From an uncultured Clostridia bacterium (GTDB lineage: Bacteria; Bacillota; Clostridia; Oscillospirales; Acutalibacteraceae), in NCBI GenBank assembly GCA_945221685.1, contig CALYNN010000034.1, positions 1 to 11,663 on the forward strand: a stretch of 11,663 bases of DNA, read 5' to 3'. Both the position numbers and the translations under genes were made by a program. This document shows positions 1-7,095 of this stretch, one piece after another; within the stretch, counting starts at the first letter, position 1, and every line of letters begins with the position of its first letter. Under the pieces are notes generated by a model. That model was not told where the DNA came from and made no database searches. It saw only the letters and a list, made by a program, of their open reading frames with translations.

Positions 1-1105
1 GGCAAGCGGTGCCCCATTCGCATATTGAAAATACAATAGGCTTTTCCTCTGCTTCGGTGATTTCCGCCCATTGCCTTGTTGCATTTTTAAGAGCCTCGCC
101 CATACGCTTGTACTGAATATATGAGGAGTCGGCAAGAGTTGCAACGGGATTGCAAAGCATAATTGTATTAGCTCCGTCCTTAAGCTCAACGGTAACCTGC
201 GTTCTGCCGTTATCGCTGAAGCCCTTGCCGTGGGGAATAAATACCTCGTAAACCCTGCCGTTTACCGTTACCTGAACATAGCTGTCCTTTCTTCTCATAC
301 ATTTATCGTGAACAAGAGTAACAACATATTTACCTGCCGTCATACCCTCAACAGTAAAGGTGGCGGAGCCGGCACCGTGGTTAATAAAGCCGATAGCCTT
401 GCCGCTGGGCAGAGAGCTCATCTTAACAACCCTTGCCATTCCGGTAAATTCAGCATCCTCGGGCGCAAGCACCTTATAGTCGGCAGAGCCTATTTTGTTC
501 AGCTCAACGCACTCAATAGCAGGGCAGTCGCCGCTGATAGCTTCACTGTGGCAAAAATCGTATTTGAAAAATTCGCATCCCCAGGAGGCAAGAGTTTTTG
601 CGTCAAGCACCTCATTGCCCAAGGAAGCAGGCATATCCTCGCAGGTAAGAGTTCCGTTTGAGGAATAAAGACCAACCTTAAGTCCCAAGGCATTAATATC
701 CTTAATAAGCTGAGGGATACCGCGGCTAAAGGTTCTTAAGTCGCCCTGAAGCTTTCCGTCGCTGTCGCGCTGAGAGCTTTGCCAGCAGTCGTCAAGGTTA
801 ACATATTTATAGCCTGCGTCGGCAAGTCCGCTGTTTTTCATGGCCCTTGCAGTTTCCATAATCATATCCTGGTCGATATGATTTCTAAAGGTGTTCCAGC
901 TTGACCAGCCCATAGGCGGAGTAAGAGCAACGCCGTTGCCGTAATCCTCCTCGTCGCTTATATCAATAGTAATTTTTCTCGGCATAGCAATTTTTTTAAG
1001 GGCGCAAAGGGGGCATTTGCCGTTTGCTTTCATTGCCATAAACCAAGAGCAGAACAAAACTAAAAGTATTGCAAGTATTGCAAGCACAACAATTAAAAAA
1101 ATCAT
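1..1105 (-). CDS. GH27 alpha-galactosidase-like enzyme, membrane-anchored, C-terminus cut by window edge
   Basis: Reads from ATG at 1103-1105 to the left edge (368 codons visible). Residues 2-23 are a hydrophobic segment that looks like an uncleaved signal anchor, followed by a CPLC pair (31-34). The glycosidase barrel starts at about 60: PPMGWSSWN (63-71), VNLDDCW (102-108) and KYDFC (181-185). Asp183 matches the GH27 nucleophile and Asp105/Asp106 the galactose-binding pair. A beta-rich segment of about 130 residues (about 205-335) interrupts the barrel before SICEWG (360-365); human alpha-galactosidase A has about 40 residues here, so I read it as an inserted CBM35/CBM6-like domain. The acid/base Asp would lie beyond the edge. 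The start overlaps the stop of the upstream nucleotidyltransferase gene by ATGA, so translation is probably coupled. Expected activity is removal of terminal alpha-galactose, outside the membrane if the anchor is exported. Family is confident, substrate is not. Confidence 0.88.
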   Translation of the reverse strand, partial: MIFLIVVLAILAILLVLFCSWFMAMKANGKCPLCALKKIAMPRKITIDISDEEDYGNGVALTPPMGWSSWNTFRNHIDQDMIMETARAMKNSGLADAGYKYVNLDDCWQSSQRDSDGKLQGDLRTFSRGIPQLIKDINALGLKVGLYSSNGTLTCEDMPASLGNEVLDAKTLASWGCEFFKYDFCHSEAISGDCPAIECVELNKIGSADYKVLAPEDAEFTGMARVVKMSSLPSGKAIGFINHGAGSATFTVEGMTAGKYVVTLVHDKCMRRKDSYVQVTVNGRVYEVFIPHGKGFSDNGRTQVTVELKDGANTIMLCNPVATLADSSYIQYKRMGEALKNATRQWAEITEAEEKPIVFSICEWGTAC

Positions 1106-2271
1106 TTTAATCCTATCTCCTCGAAAAATGCCAGCTTTTCATCAACAAGCTCGGCTGTTTTTTTATCATCAATATTTTTAACGGTATTAAGCATATGCTT
1201 TCTGTTATTTTTAAGCGAATAGAAAAATCTGTAAATCCACGCCGCAGGCAGCAGCCACCTACGCCCCTGCAGAAATTTAATATACGGCGCTTTAACGAGA
1301 GTTTCGTAGGGAGGAAAAGCAAGCCGAAGCTTTAACCTTAAGGGCGAACGTCCCTTGCCCCTTTCGTCAAACGCCTCGCACTGCACAAGCCTTGAAACCG
1401 CGGCTTCACCGTCTGTTTTAAGTGAACCGAAAACGCCGTCCTCAACCAAATACCGCTGAAGCCTTTGGGTATCCTCGGTGTATTTTTTGCCTATACCGAA
1501 CCACTCAAAGCAAACGGAAAGTATTGCTCGTGCAAATGTAACAAGACCGACACCCTCCAAAATTTCAAACACTCTGTTAAAATCAATTTGCCTTTCTCTT
1601 TGCATTACCGCCAAATCTAAAACAAATCTTATTCCTGCCCCTGTGTATTTCAGGTGGTTAGCGGTGTGGGCAATAAGGTAGGCAAAATGAAAGCTGTCGT
1701 CAAGCTGTCCCTTGCCCTGCAAAAAATCCGCGTTTTCGAAGGCGTCGTCAAACACTCCGCAGGGTTGACTGAAAAGCCTTGTGTGCACCTCTAAAAGCAC
1801 ACCGTTTTTAACATATTCCTTAACGGCTCCGTCATAGGAATAAAGCTCAAAGCCCATTGAGGTTAATATTTCATCGGATTTTTTCCTGTCATTTTCGCTG
1901 ATAAGTATATCTATATCGCCCATTGAGCGACTTTCCGCCACGGGATAAAGACCGCGAAGCACCGCACCCTTAAAGGTAATAAAGGGTATTCCCCCGCTGC
2001 CGAGACCTTCCTCTATTTCGCCCAATGCCGCCGATTGCATTTCGTATCTGTAAACCAAATCAAGAAAGCTGTCGGTAAAAAGGCGGCGGATATTTTGCGG
2101 AATATCAAGCTCCTTGCCTGCATTAAAAACACAGTGGCAAATTCCCGTCAGGTTGTGGTGCCTTGCAAGGCTGTAAAATTTTTTCCAATCAATACCGTCG
2201 GGCAAAAGCAAATTATTTTGGCAAAAATAGCTTTGGCAGACGGCAACTAAAAGCTTTTCTTCCCTGTTCAT
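1102..2271 (-). CDS. PF14907-type nucleotidyltransferase family protein
   Basis: 389 residues. The family signature is visible at ITFKGAVLRGLYP (98-110) followed by RSMGDIDILI (115-124). Gly118-Asp119-x-Asp121 is the expected metal-binding Asp pair of a polymerase-beta-type nucleotidyltransferase fold. A KNGVLLEVHTR segment follows, as is usual in this group (uncharacterised nucleotidyltransferase, PF14907). The rest is mostly helical with no membrane segment. Such proteins occur near cell-envelope, polysaccharide and peptide-modification genes, but a reaction is not known for this one. The gene sits between a small membrane protein and a GH27 glycosidase, joined by ATGA overlaps at both ends (2268-2271 and 1102-1105), so the three are very likely made together. 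That context hints at envelope or glycan work, which is inference. The start is fixed by the overlap with the upstream stop. Confidence 0.8.
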   Translation of the reverse strand: MNREEKLLVAVCQSYFCQNNLLLPDGIDWKKFYSLARHHNLTGICHCVFNAGKELDIPQNIRRLFTDSFLDLVYRYEMQSAALGEIEEGLGSGGIPFITFKGAVLRGLYPVAESRSMGDIDILISENDRKKSDEILTSMGFELYSYDGAVKEYVKNGVLLEVHTRLFSQPCGVFDDAFENADFLQGKGQLDDSFHFAYLIAHTANHLKYTGAGIRFVLDLAVMQRERQIDFNRVFEILEGVGLVTFARAILSVCFEWFGIGKKYTEDTQRLQRYLVEDGVFGSLKTDGEAAVSRLVQCEAFDERGKGRSPLRLKLRLAFPPYETLVKAPYIKFLQGRRWLLPAAWIYRFFYSLKNNRKHMLNTVKNIDDKKTAELVDEKLAFFEEIGLK

Positions 2272-2774
2272 CCGAATACCACAGTGCCGAATATAAGGCT
2301 TAAAACGGTAATAATAAGTCCGGCAATAAATACGCCCAGCGAGATTATGCCGAAGCTTTTCTTTTTATCAAGATGAAGCAGTGAGGCAAGCAATGCGCCG
2401 GTCCAGCCGCCTGTGCCGGGCAGGGGTATTGCAACAAAAAGCAGCAATCCCCATATTCCGTATTTATCTATTTTATCTTTTTTCTTAAGTGTTTTTTCTT
2501 CAAGCCAAATTACTATGCTTCGCAGACCGGGGATTTTTTTAAATATTTCAAAAATCCAGTTAATCAGCAAAAGAATAAAGGGTATAGGTAATATGTTGCC
2601 TAAAAAGCTGATTACAAAGCCTGCAAAGGGATTCATTTCAAGCAAAACTATTGCCGTAAACATTCCCAATCGGCACTCTAAAATAGGACAAAGTGAAATT
2701 ATAAAAACAACCAACCAATCAGGTATTCCGTGGCTTGTAAGCAGCTCCTGAAAATTTCTGCATAGCTCCTGCAT
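2268..2774 (-). CDS. Small membrane protein of the COG2426 / PF06695 'small multidrug export' family
   Basis: 168 residues with four or more hydrophobic stretches (roughly 19-45, 48-75, 107-128 and 138-165). Conserved family motifs are visible: PILECRLG (30-37), GNILPIPF (about 59-66) and AIPLPGTGGWTGALLASL in the second half, where the repeated Pro/Gly-rich re-entrant-like sequence is typical. Despite the database name 'small multidrug export protein', transport has not been firmly shown for the family; its fold resembles SNARE-associated/DedA-like proteins. A strong ribosome binding site (AAGGAG, 7 nt before ATG) lies in the 25-nt gap after the Nudix gene. The stop overlaps the start of the nucleotidyltransferase gene (ATGA). 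Located in the cytoplasmic membrane; function otherwise unknown. Confidence 0.82.
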   Translation of the reverse strand: MQELCRNFQELLTSHGIPDWLVVFIISLCPILECRLGMFTAIVLLEMNPFAGFVISFLGNILPIPFILLLINWIFEIFKKIPGLRSIVIWLEEKTLKKKDKIDKYGIWGLLLFVAIPLPGTGGWTGALLASLLHLDKKKSFGIISLGVFIAGLIITVLSLIFGTVVFG

Positions 2775-2799
2775 AAAAACGCTCCTTAATTATTGTTTG

Positions 2800-3684
2800 T
2801 TAATCGGTATTATTTTCCGCGTCGTTTGTACTGCCCTTGGCGGCGATTTTCCTGCCGACCTTTTCTGACGCCTCGGCTTCAAGCGCCTTTTTCTTTAAAA
2901 ATTCCTCGCGACGCTTTTGCCTTTTTTTTCTTGTAATTATATCACCCTTTGACAGAGTAAGAATTCCCTTTGCATATAAATATTCCTGTGCCTTTGCAAG
3001 TATTCTTCTGTCGTTTTTAAAGGCAAGCGCCTTCATAGCGTCGTGGTAGGTAAGCCAAGCGAATTCCTTAATTTCGGTGTATTGGGGAGTAACTCGGTCG
3101 GTATCTGCGGCTCCCACGAAAATAGAAACCTTTTTTTGGCAGTTTTCGTGAACAATGTATCTTGATACACCCTCGAAGCCGATATGAATTTTAACCCTTA
3201 TGCCCGTTTCCTCAAACACCTCGCGCCTTGCGGCGTCAGCTCTTGTTTCACCCTTTTCAAGATGTCCCTTTGGAAAGCCCCAGTTATTTGAGCCTCTGTT
3301 TTTTATCAGCAAATATTTCGGCACTCCGCGAAACAGGTAATATGCACAGGCACCTGCGCTTTGCTCGTAATAGCAAATCAGCTCGTAATCCTTGAAATTG
3401 TTTTCCAAATCAAGCGCCTCAATAATGTCAAGATTAATGACATGCTCTCCCTTAGGAGCCAAAATCCAATAATGAGGTCGTTTTTCCGTCCTTTTCTTTG
3501 AACGAAGCAAGCCGACTATTTTTCCGCTGAAGTAGCTGACAGCGTGTTCAACGCCGAGAATAAACGCATATTCGTCCTGTGGTGTGTCGCATATTTTGCC
3601 GTAATTAACCGGATATGAGTATCCGTTATCGCCTGTAAATCCCATAGGTCTTACAACCCTTGCTTTGACGCAGGTTCCAAGCAT
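2800..3684 (-). CDS. Fusion of a pyrophosphatase-like N-domain with a Nudix hydrolase
   Basis: 294 residues in three parts. Residues 1-100 resemble the short bacterial inorganic-pyrophosphatase-like family: RPMGF (12-16), YPVNYG (24-29), DEYAFILGVEHAV (37-49) and WILAPKGE (73-80). Residues 108-235 form a Nudix domain with a perfect Nudix box, G140-x5-E146-x7-R154-E155-VF-E158-E159-T-G161-I162, preceded by NWGFPKGHLEKGE, the arrangement of diadenosine-tetraphosphate hydrolase-like Nudix enzymes. Residues 250-294 are a strongly basic then acidic tail with no recognised domain. Expected chemistry is hydrolysis of a nucleoside diphosphate-X compound; substrate is undetermined. Start ATG at 3682-3684 has GGTGGTG about 6 nt upstream and a consensus-like promoter at 3716-3744. 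First gene of a four-gene run. Confidence 0.85.
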   Translation of the reverse strand: MLGTCVKARVVRPMGFTGDNGYSYPVNYGKICDTPQDEYAFILGVEHAVSYFSGKIVGLLRSKKRTEKRPHYWILAPKGEHVINLDIIEALDLENNFKDYELICYYEQSAGACAYYLFRGVPKYLLIKNRGSNNWGFPKGHLEKGETRADAARREVFEETGIRVKIHIGFEGVSRYIVHENCQKKVSIFVGAADTDRVTPQYTEIKEFAWLTYHDAMKALAFKNDRRILAKAQEYLYAKGILTLSKGDIITRKKRQKRREEFLKKKALEAEASEKVGRKIAAKGSTNDAENNTD

Positions 3685-3715
3685 TATATCACCACCGTAT
3701 AGATATTATTAATTT

Positions 3716-3744
3716 ATTATATAAAATTTAGTCAAATAATACAA
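3716..3744 (-). promoter_or_regulatory. Promoter of the Nudix-led operon, with overlapping palindrome
   Basis: Read on the minus strand: TTGTAT, 17-nt spacer, TATAAT. The predicted transcription start is about 25 nt before the Nudix ATG, leaving room for its ribosome binding site. The perfect palindrome TAATAC-AA-GTATTA (3737-3750) overlaps the -35 box and could be an operator; no regulator can be assigned. Confidence 0.65.
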
Positions 3745-3791
3745 GTATTAATTACAACCATTTGAAAAAGAAATAAGAATTTTTTCATAAA

Positions 3792-3836
3792 CAAAATAAA
3801 AGACGCCAAGGGATACGAAAAATACCTCCTCGGCGT
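3792..3836 (-). terminator. Rho-independent terminator of the metF-metH-rrf2 operon
   Basis: On the minus strand, directly after the rrf2 TAA: ACGCCGAGG (3828-3836) pairs with CCTTGGCGT (3803-3811), nine pairs including one G-U, followed by TTTTATTTTG. It separates the methionine operon from the Nudix promoter. The rest of the gap 3685-3840 is AT-rich with no further gene. Confidence 0.8.
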
Positions 3837-3840
3837 TTTG

Positions 3841-4236
3841 TTAAATTATGTCCGCAAGGGTTTTTGAGTCAAGAAAATCAGAGATAATAGAGTCCAGCTC
3901 CTGCCAGAGAATATGTACCCTGCACTGCTCTAAATTGTCGCACTTATAGCCGTTTTCAACGCAGGCAACAGGAGCAAGGCTTCCCTCCGCTACGGAAAGA
4001 ATTGAAAGAATTGTATATTCCTCCGGCTTGCGCTTAAGCATATATCCGCCGTTTTTTCCGCGTACGCTCTCCACAAGACCGCCCTTGTTCAGCGCGGCAA
4101 TAATTATTTCAAGATACTTAAGACCTATTTGCTCGTGCTCGGCAATATCCTTAAGCGAAACGGCACCCTGCTGACCGTGGGTGGCAAGGTAGCTCATAAT
4201 CATAAGAGCATACCTGCCTTTTGTTGAAATCATCAT
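3841..4236 (-). CDS. Rrf2-family transcriptional regulator with three-Cys cluster motif
   Basis: 131 residues, the usual Rrf2/IscR size. The N-terminal winged helix is clear: STKGRYALMIM (4-14), LKDIAEHEQIGLKYLE (28-43) and SVRGKNGGYML (57-67), the wing. The C-terminal part carries Cys92-x6-Cys99-x5-Cys105, close to the C-x5-C-x5-C ligands that hold a [2Fe-2S] cluster in IscR, so iron-sulfur, redox or nitric-oxide sensing is plausible; ligand occupancy is inference. The start ATG overlaps the metH stop (TGA within ATGATG at 4231-4236), making it the last gene of the metF-metH operon and probably autoregulated. A candidate site is the dyad in the metF promoter (8001-8015). It is not clearly CymR, which lacks this Cys triad. 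Confidence 0.88.
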   Translation of the reverse strand: MMISTKGRYALMIMSYLATHGQQGAVSLKDIAEHEQIGLKYLEIIIAALNKGGLVESVRGKNGGYMLKRKPEEYTILSILSVAEGSLAPVACVENGYKCDNLEQCRVHILWQELDSIISDFLDSKTLADII

Positions 4237-6554
4237 TGGCCGTCACCTCCGAAAAACTCCTTGGCAATGCGTACGCTTTCCATTGCGTCCTTAGCATAGA
4301 AATCGGCATTAATCATTTTTGCATATGATTTTGTAAGAACTGCTCCGCCAACAAGCACCCTTGCATTTGTATTTGCGTGAATAAGGCTAATGGTTTTTTC
4401 CATATTTGGTACGGTGGTGGTCATCAGCGCAGAAAGGGCAACGAGGCTTGCGTTTTCCTTAACTGCCTCCTCAAGCACCTTTTCGCACTTAACATCCTTG
4501 CCTAAATCTATAACATCGAAGCCGTAATTTGAAAGGAGCACCTTAACGATATTTTTACCTATATCGTGAATATCGCCCTCAACGGTTGCGATAATTATTT
4601 TGTTGCCGCTTTTTTTCTGCTCACCTGAAAGGGTAAGCCTTTGGCGGATAACATCAAACGCCGCCTTGGCGGAATCTGCGCTCATAAGAAGCTGGGGAAG
4701 AAAGATTTTATTCCTTTCAAAGCCGTCGCCCACCGCGTCAAGAGCAGGAATAATATATTCGTTAATAACCTCCATTGCAGGAGTATCCTTTAAAAGCTCG
4801 GCGGCGCACTCTGCCGCGTCCTCCTTAACGCCCTTGATTATTGCGGTTTTCAAATCAAGCACATTTGATTTTACCGCAGGGGCAGGGGCAGACTCCGTAA
4901 CCGAGGCAATATATTCGGCGCAGTTTTCATCAAGACCTGCAAGGGCGTTAAACGAATAATAGGCATTCATCATCGGCTGTGAAAGAGGATTGATAATTCC
5001 TGCCGACAGTCCGTTTTCAAGTGCAAGCGTAAAGAATGCCGTATTTACCGCCTCTCTTTTAGGAAGTCCGAAGCTTATATTTGATACACCCAAAACGGTA
5101 TTTACACCCATCTCGCTTCTGATATACTTAACCGCCTTAAGAGTTTCCACAGCGTTATCCTTATTTGTGGAAACCGTCATAGTTAAGGCGTCAATAATCA
5201 AATCCTTTTTATCTATTCCGTAATCTGCGGCGGCTTTAACAAGCTTTTTTGCAATATCAATTCTGCCCTGCGCCGTTTCGGGAATTCCGCTCTCGGCAAG
5301 GCAAAGGCAAACAACAACGCCGCCGTATTTTTTTACAAGGGGAAAAACCTGCTCCATAGACGAGCGTTTTCCGTTTACGGAGTTTACCATAGGCTTACCG
5401 TTATAAAGCCGCATTGCTTTTTCCAGTGCCTGCGTATCAGAGGAGTCAAGCTGAAGCGGCAGAGAAAGCACGCTTTGCAGATTATAAACCGTTTCGCTTA
5501 AAACCTTTACCTCATCAATTTCGGGCAGACCGACATTAACATCAAGAATGTGGGCGCCCTTTTCCTGCTGGGCAAGTCCCTCCTTAACGGCATAGTCGGC
5601 GTCGCCGCTTCTAAGTGCCTCCTTAAAAAGCTTTTTGCCCGTTGGATTAATCCTTTCGCCGATAATAACAGGCTTTTTGCCTATTTCAACGGCGGTTGAA
5701 TAGGAGGTAACAACGGTAGCGTTTTTCCTTTCGGGCACGCTGTCGGGTATATCCTTACAAGCGTTTATCAAAGCCTTAATATGCTCGGGAGTTGTGCCGC
5801 AGCAGCCGCCTAAAACGGATACTCCCAGCATAGCAATCTGCCGCATATCCTCGGCAAATTCATCGGGCGAAACATTGTAAACCGTTTTGCCGTTTACCGA
5901 TTCCGGCAAGCCCGCGTTGGGCATAACGATAATGGGCAGAGAGGTGTGTTGCCTTAGCTCCTTTACAAGAGGTATCATCTGCTTAGGTCCCAGACCGCAG
6001 TTAAAGCCGATGCAATCAACGCCCAAGCCCTCAAGCATTGCGCAGGCGGTTTGAACATCTGCACCCGTTAACATTCTGCCCTTTTCGTCAAAAATCATAG
6101 AGGCAATAACAGGCAGTGAGCAATTTTCCTTTGCGGCAAGCACCGCCGCCTTAAGCTCATAGGTGTCGCTCATGGTTTCGATAATAACAACATCACTGCC
6201 ATCTTTACCGGCTCTGACAACCTGTGCAAAAAGCTCAACGGCTTTTTCGAAATCCAAGTCGCCCATAGGCTTAAGAAGCTTGCCTGTGGGACCTAAATCA
6301 AGAGCCACCGCCCTGCCTGCCTTTTTTGCAAGGCTCACCGCCGCCCTAACAATTTCTTCAACATTATCGTACTTAAGGGCGTTGGCGCCGAAGGTGTTTG
6401 CCGTAATAACCTCTGCTCCTGCCTCGGCATACGCCTTGTGCACGGCAAAAACCCTTTCCGGCTGGGTAATATTCAGTTGCTCGGGAAGCTCCCCTGCCGA
6501 CAGGTTTCGCATGCTGCCCATTCCGCCATCAAAATATCTACTAATTTTCAACAC
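4233..6554 (-). CDS. metH: Cobalamin-dependent methionine synthase lacking the activation domain
   Basis: 773 residues. Homocysteine-binding barrel 1-285 with the zinc ligands Cys186 (GFNCGLGP), Cys251 and Cys252 (LGGCCGTTPEH); pterin/methyl-tetrahydrofolate barrel about 295-550 (IIGERINPTGKK, DVNVG, NSVNG); cobalamin cap about 570-645; cobalamin-binding Rossmann domain 650-773 with the DxHxxG motif (Asp661, His663, Gly666), His663 being the lower axial cobalt ligand. E. coli MetH is about 1,227 residues; the missing AdoMet-binding activation domain is encoded by the upstream gene, as in the split Thermotoga maritima system. The start is GTG (6552-6554), inside the end of the activation gene (14-nt overlap) and without a good ribosome binding site, so it probably depends on translational coupling. 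It transfers the methyl group from methyl-tetrahydrofolate to homocysteine in the cytoplasm. Confidence 0.96.
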   Translation of the reverse strand: MLKISRYFDGGMGSMRNLSAGELPEQLNITQPERVFAVHKAYAEAGAEVITANTFGANALKYDNVEEIVRAAVSLAKKAGRAVALDLGPTGKLLKPMGDLDFEKAVELFAQVVRAGKDGSDVVIIETMSDTYELKAAVLAAKENCSLPVIASMIFDEKGRMLTGADVQTACAMLEGLGVDCIGFNCGLGPKQMIPLVKELRQHTSLPIIVMPNAGLPESVNGKTVYNVSPDEFAEDMRQIAMLGVSVLGGCCGTTPEHIKALINACKDIPDSVPERKNATVVTSYSTAVEIGKKPVIIGERINPTGKKLFKEALRSGDADYAVKEGLAQQEKGAHILDVNVGLPEIDEVKVLSETVYNLQSVLSLPLQLDSSDTQALEKAMRLYNGKPMVNSVNGKRSSMEQVFPLVKKYGGVVVCLCLAESGIPETAQGRIDIAKKLVKAAADYGIDKKDLIIDALTMTVSTNKDNAVETLKAVKYIRSEMGVNTVLGVSNISFGLPKREAVNTAFFTLALENGLSAGIINPLSQPMMNAYYSFNALAGLDENCAEYIASVTESAPAPAVKSNVLDLKTAIIKGVKEDAAECAAELLKDTPAMEVINEYIIPALDAVGDGFERNKIFLPQLLMSADSAKAAFDVIRQRLTLSGEQKKSGNKIIIATVEGDIHDIGKNIVKVLLSNYGFDVIDLGKDVKCEKVLEEAVKENASLVALSALMTTTVPNMEKTISLIHANTNARVLVGGAVLTKSYAKMINADFYAKDAMESVRIAKEFFGGDGQ

Positions 6555-7095
6555 CTATAAATGCAGTTACGGACTTTGTAGGCACCATTTGGCAGGTGTC
6601 CGTAAGAGTAAGTCCTATTCTTTTCGTAAGCTCCAAAAGCTCAAAAAGCTTTTTGTTTTCAGTAATATCCAAGTCAAAATAACCGGGTGAGTACCGCTGA
6701 CGGAGAGTTAAGCCCTCTGCCCTCAGCCTGTCCTCAAGGCTGTCGCATACCTCCTCAATCTTAGAGGCAAGGCAAGCCTGCAAAACTGCGCACCGGGTAA
6801 TATCCGTCGAGGCATAGGTTCTCAACAGCCTGTCGCACTCGGTGCCCAAGGTTGCACCGAAAAGGCAAACGCGTCGGCATCCCATAAGATTTTGGGCAAG
6901 CCGCTGACTTTTAAATTCATAGCTGCCGATAATCAGTCTGTCCTGCGTTACGGTGCAATCAAAAATCCTGTGCAGAGTTTTTGGAGCAACGCAGTCGTTG
7001 ACCTGCCGACAGCAATCGTCTATCAAGGCAAGCAGCCTTTCGTCGTCGGTTTTAGACGAGGTTCGCAGATAGCGTAAAATTTCAGCCCTGTTCAT
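6541..7095 (-). CDS. Stand-alone methionine synthase activation-domain protein
   Basis: 184 residues. The C-terminal half carries RYSPGY (134-139), fitting the RxxxGY AdoMet-binding motif of the MetH activation domain, and MVPTKSVTAFIG (170-181), the conserved end of that domain. The N-terminal part (1-75) has the helical elements seen in free-standing versions such as T. maritima TM0269. The expected role is to bind the MetH cobalamin domain and AdoMet and return cob(II)alamin to methylcobalamin after oxidation, which here must happen between separate proteins. The gene overlaps metF by 14 nt upstream and metH by 14 nt downstream. It ends in two consecutive amber codons (TAG TAG, 6538-6543), which matters for the amber codon found in rplM. 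Several Cys (29, 30, 35, 47) in the N-terminal part have no assigned role. Confidence 0.9.
   Translation of the reverse strand: MNRAEILRYLRTSSKTDDERLLALIDDCCRQVNDCVAPKTLHRIFDCTVTQDRLIIGSYEFKSQRLAQNLMGCRRVCLFGATLGTECDRLLRTYASTDITRCAVLQACLASKIEEVCDSLEDRLRAEGLTLRQRYSPGYFDLDITENKKLFELLELTKRIGLTLTDTCQMVPTKSVTAFIGVEN

Noticed and set aside
230..661. 143-aa open frame on the plus strand
   Set aside because: Antisense to the GH27 gene, whose frame carries the nucleophile and substrate-binding motifs.
6163..6690. 175-aa open frame on the plus strand
   Set aside because: It lies antisense to the metH start and the activation gene, both with clear conserved domains; low-complexity Ser/Leu composition and no ribosome binding site.
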